A stretch of DNA of 50,666 nt from an uncultured Clostridia bacterium (GTDB lineage Bacteria; Bacillota; Clostridia; Oscillospirales; Acutalibacteraceae): positions 1 through 50,666 of the forward strand of contig CALGRR010000017.1 of assembly GCA_937880805.1 (NCBI GenBank), given 5' to 3'. The stretch's first letter is position 1; the number at the start of each line of letters is the position of its first letter. The notes beneath the pieces are model-generated. The model was not told where the DNA came from and did no database searches. It was given only the letters and a program-made list of their open reading frames with translations. The translations under genes and the position numbers were made by a program. This document shows, one piece after another, positions 7,501 to 15,104 of the stretch.

Positions 7501-8007
7501 TTATTCCTCCACTTTTCTGATTGATTTGAAGCTGAGTCTGTTAAGCGGAATACCGCTTTCTTTGCTTACGATTGCCATTATTGTTGCCGCTGTGCGTTCG
7601 TCAACATCAACAAGCTCTGTGATGCCTCTGATTGACTTGAAAGCAAGTCTTTCAAGAGGAATGCCGCTTTGATTGCTGACAAGTGCCATAACAACTGCGG
7701 CTGTGGGCTCATCAACATCAATGAGCTGAATGCTGCCTGCGGGAACATAAGCGGCGGGAGCTGCAGCAGGAGCTGCGGGAGCAACGGAAGAAGGAGCTGC
7801 AGCCGGCACGGGTGTGACCGTTGCTTCGGGAGCTTCTTCGCCCGATTTTGAAAGCTTGCCTTCGATTGCTCTCATTGTTTTTGAAATACCGAGAATAATA
7901 ACGGTAATCAAAGCAAGCTCAAGAATAACAACCAAAATGCCTGCAACTGCAACGAGCAGTGTTTCCGGCATTGTTAATGAGATTTTATCTGCAAACATAT
8001 CCGTCAC
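7501..8007 (-). CDS. OadG-like gamma/delta subunit with a duplicated C-terminal motif
   Basis: A 168-residue membrane-anchored subunit that should link the soluble carboxyltransferase to the beta subunit. One N-terminal helix (about 15-42) precedes a Ser/Ala/Pro-rich linker. The C-terminus holds two copies of a ~33-residue module: DVDEPTAAVVMALVSNQSG then IPLERLAFKSI, and DVDERTAATIMAIVSKESG then IPLNRLSFKSIRK. Gamma/delta subunits normally carry such a segment, and the second copy looks like a tandem duplication. The order after oadA, with a 2-nt gap, supports its identity. The role of the extra copy is unknown. Confidence 0.85.
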   Translation of the reverse strand: MTDMFADKISLTMPETLLVAVAGILVVILELALITVIILGISKTMRAIEGKLSKSGEEAPEATVTPVPAAAPSSVAPAAPAAAPAAYVPAGSIQLIDVDEPTAAVVMALVSNQSGIPLERLAFKSIRGITELVDVDERTAATIMAIVSKESGIPLNRLSFKSIRKVEE

Positions 8008-8009
8008 CC

Positions 8010-9389
8010 TCAGTCAATTCTTGTGATTGTGTATGAGAATGTGTTCTTTCTGTCGGCTTCACGCTTCTCAAAGAAAGCTTCTGCCTGAGTGGGGAATGCG
8101 ATATATGAAAGAACATCCTCTTCGCAGGTTGCCTTGTCGCCGAGATATGCTTTTGCTTCTTCCATTCCGGGGGCAAGAGTATCTGCAAATCTGCCGGTGA
8201 AGGGCTTCTCTTCGCCGAGAACAAGCTTCTGGAGCTCTTCGCTCACCTTGCCGGGAGCCTGTCCGTATTCACCCTTGATGTAGCTCTTTACTTCCTTGGA
8301 AATATTCTTATATCTTTCGCCTGCAAGCACATTGGCTGTTGCCTGAACGCCAACCATCTGGCTCATAGGAGTTACAAGGGGAGGATAGCCGAGGTCTTCA
8401 CGAACTCTGGGAGTTTCAAGAAGAACTTCGTCAAGCTTATCGAGCTTATTCTGTGCGGTAAGCTGTGCAACAAGGTTTGAAAGCATACCGCCGGGAATCT
8501 GATAAAGAAGAGCATCGGTCTGTGTGCCCATAACAACGGGATTGAGAAGACCGCTTTCAAGAGCCTTTGCTCTGATGGGCTTGAAGAAATCGTTAATCTT
8601 CTTGCAAACAGCTTCATCAACATCAACCTCATAGCCATACTGCTTGAGAGTATAAACAAGAGTTTCTGTTGCGGGCTGTGAGGTGCCGCCCGAGAAGCAG
8701 GAAATTGCAGAGTCGATAACATCTGCACCTGCCTCAACGCACTTGAGAAGAGTCATAAATCCAAGACCTGTTGTTGAGTGAGTGTGAACAACGATGGGAA
8801 CCTTAACATTCTCTTTGAGAGCCTTGACAAGGTCGTAGCCTTCCTTGGGGCTCATAATGCCTGCCATATCCTTAACGCAGATTGACTGAACGCCGAGTGC
8901 CTCAATCTTCTTTGCAAGCTGAATGTAGTTTTCAAGGTTATGGATGGGGCTGAGAGTGTAGCAGATTGTGCCTGATGCGTGAGCACCGCATTTGAGAGTT
9001 TCATCAACTGCAACCTCAATGTTGCGAACATCGTTGAGAGCATCAAAAATTCTGATGATGTCGATGCCGTTTTCTACGCTCTTTCTGATGAAAGCACGAA
9101 CAACATCATCGGGATAATGCTTATATCCGAGAAGGTTCTGTCCTCTGAGAAGCATCTGAAGCTTGGTGTTGGGGCAAGCCTTTCTGATTTTGCGGAGTCT
9201 TTCCCACGGATCTTCGTTGAGGTAACGAAGGCAGGAATCGAATGTTGCACCGCCCCAGCATTCGAGTGAATAGTAGCCTGCTTTATCAAGCTCTTTGAGA
9301 ACGGGCTCGAAATCGGAGAAGGGCATTCTTGTTGCGATAAGAGACTGGTTGGCATCTCTTAACACGGTTTCGGTAAAATTAACCTTCAT
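8010..9389 (-). CDS. oadA: Oxaloacetate decarboxylase alpha subunit (carboxyltransferase)
   Basis: It transfers the carboxyl group of oxaloacetate to biotin on the BCCP, yielding pyruvate. The 459-residue protein is a DRE-TIM type TIM barrel: TVLRDANQSLIATRM at the N-terminus, WGGATFDSCLRYLNEDPW, LRGQNLLGYKHY, a KDMAG segment holding the carbamylation-type lysine, and HTHSTTGL with metal-binding histidines. A C-terminal PYC-OadA helical region follows. It lacks the C-terminal biotinyl domain of Klebsiella OadA; that role is taken by the separate BCCP gene. RBS GAAAGGA precedes ATG 9389. Only 39 nt without a terminator separate it from glyS, so read-through is likely. Pyruvate carboxylase subunit B is the alternative name, less likely beside oadB. 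Confidence 0.95.
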   Translation of the reverse strand: MKVNFTETVLRDANQSLIATRMPFSDFEPVLKELDKAGYYSLECWGGATFDSCLRYLNEDPWERLRKIRKACPNTKLQMLLRGQNLLGYKHYPDDVVRAFIRKSVENGIDIIRIFDALNDVRNIEVAVDETLKCGAHASGTICYTLSPIHNLENYIQLAKKIEALGVQSICVKDMAGIMSPKEGYDLVKALKENVKVPIVVHTHSTTGLGFMTLLKCVEAGADVIDSAISCFSGGTSQPATETLVYTLKQYGYEVDVDEAVCKKINDFFKPIRAKALESGLLNPVVMGTQTDALLYQIPGGMLSNLVAQLTAQNKLDKLDEVLLETPRVREDLGYPPLVTPMSQMVGVQATANVLAGERYKNISKEVKSYIKGEYGQAPGKVSEELQKLVLGEEKPFTGRFADTLAPGMEEAKAYLGDKATCEEDVLSYIAFPTQAEAFFEKREADRKNTFSYTITRID

Positions 9390-9428
9390 AAAAATGTATC
9401 CTTTCGTAAACTTTAAATATTAAACTTA

Positions 9429-10811
9429 TTAAAATTCAATGCGTGCTGCAATGTAATCTTCAAGAGCATCGATTGAAATTCTTTCCTGCTGCATTGTGTC
9501 ACGGTCTCTTACGGTTACGCAGTTATCCTCGAGTGAATCGAAATCGAAGGTGATGCAAAGGGGAGTTCCGATTTCATCCTCACGGCGGTAACGCTTGCCG
9601 ATTGAGCCCGTTTCATCGAAGTCAACCATAAACTTCTTCTGGAGCTTTTCATAAACCTTGAGAGCATCGGGTGAAAGCTTCTTTGAAAGAGGAAGAACTG
9701 CTGCCTTGAAAGGAGCAACTGCGGGGCTCAGGTGAAGAACAACTCTTGTGTCATTCTTTTCAGCGTCGATAACCTCTTCGTCATAAGCTTCGCAAAGAAG
9801 AGCGAGCACTGTTCTGTCAAGACCGTAGGTTGACTCAATGATGAAGGGGATGAATTTTTCGTTTGTTTCGGGGTCAAGATAATCCATCTTCTGACCGCTG
9901 TATTCCTGATGTCTTGTAAGGTCAAAGTTTGTTCTGTTGTGGGTGCCGTTGATTTCGCCCCAGCCGAAGGGGAAGAGGAATTCAATATCGCAGGCAGCCT
10001 TTGCGTAGTGAGCAAGCTTTTCGTGATCGTGGAAACGGAGGTTTTCAGCCTTGATGCCGAGATCCTGATAATACTTCATACCGTATTCCTTGAAGTAATC
10101 ATAAAGCTCGGTGTCGGTGCCTTCCTTGCAGAAGGTCTGGAACTCCATCTGCTCGAACTCGATTGTTCTGAATGTGAAGTTGCCGGGAGTGATTTCGTTT
10201 CTGAAAGCCTTACCTATCTGACCGATGCTGAAGGGAAGCTTTGCTCTCATTGTTCTCTGAACATTGAGATAGTTAACATATTCGCCCTGTGCGTTTTCGG
10301 GGCGGAGATAGATAACATTCTTGCTGTCATTGGTGACGCCTCTGAAGGTCTGGAACATCAGGTTGAATTCTCTGATGTCGGTGAAATCGTGCTTGCCGCA
10401 GTGGGGGCAGGGGATTGAATGAGCCTTGATATACTCAAACATTTCCTCTTTTGTCATTCCGTCTGCGTGAGCATCGGGGTTGAAATCATCAATAAGGTTA
10501 TCTGCTCTGTGACGCTTTTTGCATTCTTTACAGTCGAGAAGAGGGTCGGAGAAGCTGGCAACGTGACCGCTTGCTTCCCATACTCTGGGATGCATAAGAA
10601 TATCTGCATCAACCTCATAGCTGTTCTTTCTTTCCTGAATGAAACGCTTACGCCAGGTGTCTTTAACATTGTTTTTCATTCTTGCACCGAGGGGGCCGTA
10701 GTCCCAGGTGTTTGCAAGGCCGCCGTAGATTTCGCTGCCTGCAAAAATGAAGCCTCTGCCCTTGCAGAGAGCAACAATTTTTTCCATTGTTTTTTCTTGA
10801 TTATTCATCAT
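9429..10811 (-). CDS. glyS: Glycyl-tRNA synthetase, single-chain alpha2 type
   Basis: A class II synthetase charging tRNA-Gly. Its 460 residues match the bacterial/eukaryotic-like homodimeric enzyme (GlyQS analogues are two-chain and unrelated in layout). Visible signatures are GSEIYGGLANTWDYGPLG, a zinc-type CKECKKRHRAD and CPHCGK pair in the insertion, LRPENAQGEYVNY, FRNEITPGNFTFRTIEFEQME (motif 2 region) and STYGLDRTVLALL (motif 3), then a C-terminal anticodon-binding domain. ATG 10811 has GGGAG 9 nt upstream. A consensus promoter leaves a 5' leader of only ~35 nt, so no T-box controls it. Confidence 0.97.
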   Translation of the reverse strand: MMNNQEKTMEKIVALCKGRGFIFAGSEIYGGLANTWDYGPLGARMKNNVKDTWRKRFIQERKNSYEVDADILMHPRVWEASGHVASFSDPLLDCKECKKRHRADNLIDDFNPDAHADGMTKEEMFEYIKAHSIPCPHCGKHDFTDIREFNLMFQTFRGVTNDSKNVIYLRPENAQGEYVNYLNVQRTMRAKLPFSIGQIGKAFRNEITPGNFTFRTIEFEQMEFQTFCKEGTDTELYDYFKEYGMKYYQDLGIKAENLRFHDHEKLAHYAKAACDIEFLFPFGWGEINGTHNRTNFDLTRHQEYSGQKMDYLDPETNEKFIPFIIESTYGLDRTVLALLCEAYDEEVIDAEKNDTRVVLHLSPAVAPFKAAVLPLSKKLSPDALKVYEKLQKKFMVDFDETGSIGKRYRREDEIGTPLCITFDFDSLEDNCVTVRDRDTMQQERISIDALEDYIAARIEF

Positions 10812-10848
10812 ATTCCAAAACTCCCGCCATTATAATTTTTATGTGTAT

Positions 10849-10877
10849 ATCATACCTTAAATATACATTTAAGTCAA
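10849..10877 (-). promoter_or_regulatory. Promoter of glyS
   Basis: TTGACT (10872-10877), 17-nt spacer, TATGAT (10849-10854) on the minus strand. Confidence 0.85.
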
Positions 10878-10891
10878 GAATTTACACAAAC

Positions 10892-10920
10892 AAAAAAGAC
10901 CGCACAAGGCGGCCTTTTTT
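10892..10920 (-). terminator. Terminator downstream of the paralogue cluster
   Basis: AAAAAAGACCGC-ACAAG-GCGGCCTTTTTT, one mismatch, U-tract on both strands. It separates the 11.0-14.9 kb cluster from glyS. Confidence 0.85.
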
Positions 10921-10936
10921 GGTGAAATGTGATATA

Positions 10937-11018
10937 TGCAATTCGTAATTCGGAATGCGTAATTCGTAATTAAGGATCTGCGACACATTTTTATTCGGCG
11001 GGATGAAGGCATCCCGCC
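10937..11018. repeat. Non-coding repeat with CGTAATTC words and a 9-bp hairpin
   Basis: Three variants of (A/C)ATTCGTAATT occur at 10939-10972, followed by the perfect hairpin GGCGGGATG-AAGG-CATCCCGCC (10997-11018). There is no open frame. It resembles a dispersed intergenic repeat; its function is unknown. Confidence 0.5.
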
Positions 11019-11033
11019 CTACATTGATTTGAA

Positions 11034-11714
11034 TTATGAGTTATCATAAATATTATGATTTTCTCTTATCACAACAGCTTCTCCCGAAGAGAAATCAACC
11101 TCTATGGAATGGCTTTCTTTGTAATAGGGCTCATCAATCTCAAAAGACAGATAGGCTTCAACAAGTCCGTCGTGAATGGGTGTGTTGTTGAAATAAACAA
11201 GGGTAAATGTTTTTTCAGTTCCATTGCTGTCTGAAAAATAGAGCACATTTCTTTTGTTCGGACAATAAAAACTCAATTCCCATTCAAGGTCGGCATATGC
11301 CTCATCTCTTGTTACGGTGAATTCGTGAATTATGCATTCATCCTCGCTGTCAATCCATATATGGCTGTTTTTCGCAAAATCCGCAAGAAAACAGTAATAG
11401 GTTTCAGATTCGCCGTTTTCAGCGGTGAAAACCAAATCCATACATTCACCGTTATAAAAATCAAAGCTGTCGGCATCCACTCCTGCGGAGATAAAGCGGA
11501 AAATCTGCTCATCGCCTTTAACAGTCATTTTATCGAGCTTTATATAGGGGTCATCAACATTATCGTATTCCCACACAAGACCGCTTTCGGGGTCATAGGG
11601 GAGAACAACATCCTCGTAGTGACCGCCCGTGAGAATATCAAAAATGCCGATAAAGGGGGCAATGATTGTGAGAATAGCAATGCCGAAGGCTGTGAATAAT
11701 GTCATAAAAACCAT
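11034..11714 (-). CDS. Membrane-anchored protein, paralogue B of a tandem pair
   Basis: A 226-residue protein of unrecognised family. One N-terminal hydrophobic segment (about 3-27) anchors an extracytoplasmic domain rich in beta-type sequence. The segment LPYDPESGLVWEYDNVDDP, followed by YIKLDKMTVKGDEQIFRF, is shared nearly word for word with the upstream neighbour, so the pair arose by duplication. The domain is probably a beta-sandwich, to judge from alternating polar and hydrophobic residues. It starts 4 nt after the neighbour's stop. No catalytic motif is visible. It may act with the zinc-ribbon and lipase genes upstream, but this is inferred from position alone. Confidence 0.75.
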   Translation of the reverse strand: MVFMTLFTAFGIAILTIIAPFIGIFDILTGGHYEDVVLPYDPESGLVWEYDNVDDPYIKLDKMTVKGDEQIFRFISAGVDADSFDFYNGECMDLVFTAENGESETYYCFLADFAKNSHIWIDSEDECIIHEFTVTRDEAYADLEWELSFYCPNKRNVLYFSDSNGTEKTFTLVYFNNTPIHDGLVEAYLSFEIDEPYYKESHSIEVDFSSGEAVVIRENHNIYDNS

Positions 11715-11718
11715 AAAA

Positions 11719-12411
11719 TCACTCCTTATATGATACTTCGGTGCGTTCTTCGCCGATAAGGGTTACTGCGTCGGAGGTTATTTCAAATTCGGAAACAAGT
11801 TCCTCAAAGGGTATTGAATGAAGCACACCGTAAGAGAAAAGAAGCTTGCTTTTGTAGCTTTCACCCTCTGCGGGTTTTGCAAAAACGAGCTTAAAGGTTT
11901 CTTCAGATTTTTTCTGTTGCCTGGGCATATAGGCAATGTCAAGGTTTGTTCTGTATCTGTCGAGATAGGTTATATACCAATCGCCGCCGATTTTGGGGTT
12001 ATCTGCCTTGACGGTGTGTTCATATTCGTGATATTCACCCGGGGCAAGAACAAGAAAATCCTGATGCTTATCCTCAAGCACACCCTCGTGGTCAAAGCTT
12101 AAATAATATTTGAGCTGATTTCCGTTTTTATCGGTGAAAATCACATCCATCCATTCGCCGTTTTCGGAGTTGGTTGTACCTCGCTTATCGCGGAAACAGA
12201 AAATCTGCTCATTGCCTTCAATAACGGTATCGTGAAGCTTTATGTAGGGGTCGTCAACATTATCGTATTCCCACACAAGACCTTTTTCGGGGTCATAGGG
12301 AAGGGCGATTTTTGTTTGGTCGGCACCCGTCACAAAGCCGAAAATATTCATAATGAATGCACCGATAAGAAGAATCGGCAAGAAAAGCATAACGGTAAAT
12401 GATGCACCCAT
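11719..12411 (-). CDS. Membrane-anchored protein, paralogue A of a tandem pair
   Basis: A 230-residue protein of unrecognised family with an N-terminal membrane helix (about 4-28) and the shared core LPYDPEKGLVWEYDNVDDP, then YIKLHDTVIEGNEQIFCF. It differs from its paralogue mainly in the C-terminal half. RBS GAAAGGAAA precedes ATG 12411. The 126-nt gap to the zinc-ribbon gene upstream shows no terminator and no clear promoter, so it may be read from the lipase promoter. The function is unknown; an extracellular ligand-binding or partner-binding domain is the most that can be said. Confidence 0.75.
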   Translation of the reverse strand: MGASFTVMLFLPILLIGAFIMNIFGFVTGADQTKIALPYDPEKGLVWEYDNVDDPYIKLHDTVIEGNEQIFCFRDKRGTTNSENGEWMDVIFTDKNGNQLKYYLSFDHEGVLEDKHQDFLVLAPGEYHEYEHTVKADNPKIGGDWYITYLDRYRTNLDIAYMPRQQKKSEETFKLVFAKPAEGESYKSKLLFSYGVLHSIPFEELVSEFEITSDAVTLIGEERTEVSYKE

Positions 12412-12537
12412 AAGTTTAATTTCCTTTCAATTCATAAATCAGGTTTTAGATTTTGCGTGTTTTAGTGTTGCTGTTATGCGGAATAAAAATCTGTCTTTTT
12501 CTGTTTAGTGAGGTCTGAGTGAATTCCATATCACATT

Positions 12538-13305
12538 TTAATCTGCTTTTTCAAAGAATTCGGGATAAAAGAAACCCGTTTCACCCGATTCGTCTATTAC
12601 TTCATACATTCCGTCTTTGTCATCGGAAACAAGAGTATATCTCTTTCCGTTTATCAGCGAGCCTTCAACGGTTTCGCCTGTATAAACAACATCTGTGTTC
12701 AGGGTGGCAATTTTTCTTTCGGTAAGCTCTTTTTGAATCCGGTCTTCGATTGCCTGCAGAGTTTTTTTGTGCGAGCAGTATATTTTGAATGTATCATCCG
12801 TTTTAAGACAAACGGAAACGCTGGCGTGCTCGTGCTTTGAACCGAAAAATATAACGGTATCTTCTATATCTTCATATCTTATATTTATTTCCTGCTTTCC
12901 GTATCGCTTGTTGGGTACGGTGCCGTGAATGCAGTCACGGTCAAAAACCAGACGGCAGCCTTTTTCTTTAATAAACGAAGCAACGGCATCAAAGCAGAGA
13001 AAAGCACCGAGAAGGATATGAACGGGAACGAGTGCGGTGCGGTGGTAATGAATGCTGCCTGCACGGTCAATCATATAGTAAATCATAAATCCGATATAGA
13101 AAACCGCCAATGAAAGCTGAAGAACGAGCGAAACAATGTTGCCCTTATAAACAATTTCATTTTCATTGCATACGGATTCTGCCGAAGTGACGGCTTCGGT
13201 TTTTGTTTCAGTATTATTATTTCTTCCGCGAACAATGTAGCTGCCGCATTCGGGGCAGATTTCATCGCTCTTTTTCAAACGCTTTCCGCAGCTTTCACAT
13301 TTCAT
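12538..13305 (-). CDS. Zinc-ribbon membrane protein with a C-terminal PH-like region
   Basis: A 255-residue protein. An N-terminal rubredoxin-type zinc ribbon (CESCGK ... CPECGS) is followed by a charged linker, two hydrophobic helices (about 58-77 and 92-112), and a C-terminal domain with alternating strands (CRLVFDRDCIHGTV, YEDIEDTVIFFG, VCLKTDDTFKIYC) resembling PH-like domains of small membrane proteins. It starts 3 nt after the lipase gene stop with GGAGAG upstream, so the two are cotranscribed. The family was not recognised beyond this architecture. The zinc-ribbon/TM layout is common for regulators or chaperones of the envelope. Confidence 0.7.
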   Translation of the reverse strand: MKCESCGKRLKKSDEICPECGSYIVRGRNNNTETKTEAVTSAESVCNENEIVYKGNIVSLVLQLSLAVFYIGFMIYYMIDRAGSIHYHRTALVPVHILLGAFLCFDAVASFIKEKGCRLVFDRDCIHGTVPNKRYGKQEINIRYEDIEDTVIFFGSKHEHASVSVCLKTDDTFKIYCSHKKTLQAIEDRIQKELTERKIATLNTDVVYTGETVEGSLINGKRYTLVSDDKDGMYEVIDESGETGFFYPEFFEKAD

Positions 13306-13308
13306 ATT

Positions 13309-14904
13309 TTATCTCTCCAAAGCATCAACCATCGTGAAAAGGTCGGTGTAGAATTTCTGCGTTGTGTCGGAGTGTGCGTTAAGACCGATAACCGTGCCGT
13401 GGTCGCCGTCTTTGGTGGGGGCAACATACCAGATGCCTGTTTCAATATCTTCCCACATTTCGGGGGTATCCTTCGGGTCGGTTGCCGATTCGGTGTATGC
13501 ATCGTTGGTCGGGTAGCGTGCGGAAACAACGCTCACAAGGCCGTCGTTTTCCTGCCAGCTTTCGTCAATGGCAATGCCTCCTTCGGTTGTGCCCTTGAAT
13601 GAGCCCATTGCAAATGCAAAGGGGTAAAGAATGGGCAGGGTTGTTGATACGGGCACCTGACCCTTGAGAAGCGAGCCTTCCTTTGTTGTGCTGTATGAAT
13701 ATGAGAAATAGTAAACGCCTTCAACAAGCTTTGTTTGTTCATTGAGCTTTGCCGCGCCGTCGGGCGAGAGGTCATAGCCTGCGTGGTCGTTGCCCGAGGC
13801 GGTAACCGCCGCAACGGCTTCCTTATAGTTGCCCGAGTCAAATCCGAAATGGTCGAGCTTGAAATCATAGAAATCACCCGAGGGGGAGGTTATTCCCGCA
13901 ACGCCGAAGCAGAGATTAACGAGCATATCTGTTGTGTCTTTAATGCCCACAAGTCCGCCCACGGAGTTGAGAACTTCGGTGAGTGAAGAGCCGTTATGGG
14001 GAGCACAGAGTGCGGTAACGCTGTTTACCCAATCGCCCTTGCCGCCTTCAAAAAGAGGGGAGATTTCACCCTCTGCATTTTCTGCGGCTTTCTCGGCTTC
14101 GCTGCCGTATTCAAGAAGCGAGGTGAGAAGTCTTACGGTTGCACCGCCAAAGCTGTGGCCAACGAGATTTATTTTTACTCTTTGACCGCCGTTGATTTTT
14201 GTTCCCCAGCCTTCAACGAGGGGAGTTGTGTATTCTCTGCCGTAGCGGGCGTGATTATGTTCTTTTGAATGAGCCTCGCCGTAGTCAACAGTTGTGCCCG
14301 TAAGCTGGGCATAAAGCTCGCAGGCTCTGTCCCACGCACTTGAAACGGGGCCTACGCTCGGTGCATAAACCTTATAGCCCTGCGAATTAAGATGCTCAAC
14401 AAGGCTGCCCGAGGTTGCACCCCAATAGGTTGAAATTTCATTTATTCCTTCGCCGTTTTCGCCCCAGCCGCCAAGACCGTGAACGAGCACATAGGGATAC
14501 TGAATCTTGCCGCCGTTGATTGCCCACCAGGCTTCACGCACACCGCCGAAATATGCGGGCACGCCTATTCCGCAGGCAGCAATGCAGAGCACAAGAACAA
14601 GGGCGATAATTTTGGTTATCGGCTTTTTGGGCTTTTCAGGCTTCTTCGGCTCTTCGGGTGCGGCTTCGGTAACGGGAATGCTTTCAACTGCGGGAGCCGT
14701 TACCTCTGTGTCCGCTTTGAGAAGAAAATCGGTTGAAACCTTGAAAAGCTCACTCATTGCAACAATTTTATCGGTATCGGGAAGTGCGGAGCCCGATTCC
14801 CATTTTGAAACAGACTGTCGGGAAACTCCGAGTTTTTCTGCCAGAGCCTCCTGAGAAAGCCCCGCCTCTGTTCGGAGCTTCAGTATTTTTTCGGAAATAT
14901 TCAT
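13309..14904 (-). CDS. HTH-transmembrane-lipase fusion (family I.5-type lipase)
   Basis: A 531-residue fusion. Residues 1-66 are a typical XRE helix-turn-helix (LSQEALAEKLGVSRQSVSKW). A Pro/Glu/Lys linker leads to one membrane helix at about 97-119. The rest is a lipase close to the thermostable Geobacillus L1/staphylococcal type: oxyanion HGLGGWG, WDRACELYAQL, nucleophile Ser251 in GHSFGG, Asp454 (ENDGLV) and His502 (DGDHGT). The zinc ligands of that family also align: Asp192, His212, His218 and Asp351, with the correct 20- and 6-residue spacings. The lipase would face outside and the HTH inside. ATG 14904 is chosen for AGGAGG upstream. A palindrome after its promoter suggests autoregulation. 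Confidence 0.9.
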   Translation of the reverse strand: MNISEKILKLRTEAGLSQEALAEKLGVSRQSVSKWESGSALPDTDKIVAMSELFKVSTDFLLKADTEVTAPAVESIPVTEAAPEEPKKPEKPKKPITKIIALVLVLCIAACGIGVPAYFGGVREAWWAINGGKIQYPYVLVHGLGGWGENGEGINEISTYWGATSGSLVEHLNSQGYKVYAPSVGPVSSAWDRACELYAQLTGTTVDYGEAHSKEHNHARYGREYTTPLVEGWGTKINGGQRVKINLVGHSFGGATVRLLTSLLEYGSEAEKAAENAEGEISPLFEGGKGDWVNSVTALCAPHNGSSLTEVLNSVGGLVGIKDTTDMLVNLCFGVAGITSPSGDFYDFKLDHFGFDSGNYKEAVAAVTASGNDHAGYDLSPDGAAKLNEQTKLVEGVYYFSYSYSTTKEGSLLKGQVPVSTTLPILYPFAFAMGSFKGTTEGGIAIDESWQENDGLVSVVSARYPTNDAYTESATDPKDTPEMWEDIETGIWYVAPTKDGDHGTVIGLNAHSDTTQKFYTDLFTMVDALER

Positions 14905-15016
14905 TTTATATTCCTCCTTGTGATTACGGGTCAATTCTATTCTCTTTCAAAGGTTTTTTCAATCAATTCGGGTTAGCAATTTATATTTTTAATGTAAATA
15001 TTGCCTTGAAATGCGG

Positions 15017-15034
15017 TGTAAACTTCGGTTTACA
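15017..15034. promoter_or_regulatory. Candidate operator of the HTH-lipase gene
   Basis: Perfect inverted repeat TGTAAAC-TTCG-GTTTACA, 6 bp downstream of the -10 box in the transcribed strand. It fits autoregulation by the HTH domain the gene encodes. Confidence 0.6.
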
Positions 15035-15039
15035 TAAGA

Positions 15040-15069
15040 ATAATAGCATATTTATATTGTATCAGTCAA
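15040..15069 (-). promoter_or_regulatory. Promoter of the HTH-lipase gene
   Basis: TTGACT (15064-15069), 18-nt spacer, TATTAT (15040-15045) on the minus strand. The 5' leader is about 130 nt. Confidence 0.75.
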
Positions 15070-15070
15070 T

Positions 15071-15098
15071 AAAAAACAGCACCGCAGGCACGGTGCTG
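15071..15098 (-). terminator. Terminator of mgtE
   Basis: CAGCACCG-CAGGCA-CGGTGCTG stem with T6 on the minus strand, 7 nt past the mgtE stop. Confidence 0.9.
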
Positions 15099-15104
15099 TG
15101 AATT

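Noticed and set aside
7216..7851. Several Gln/Leu/Pro- or Cys/Gly-rich frames opposite or offset to the BCCP and gamma genes
   Set aside because: They are shadows of the Ala/Pro-rich repeats in the real genes and have no ribosome binding sites.
10812..10877. T-box leader for glyS
   Set aside because: The promoter lies so close that the leader is only ~35 nt, with no T-box sequence.
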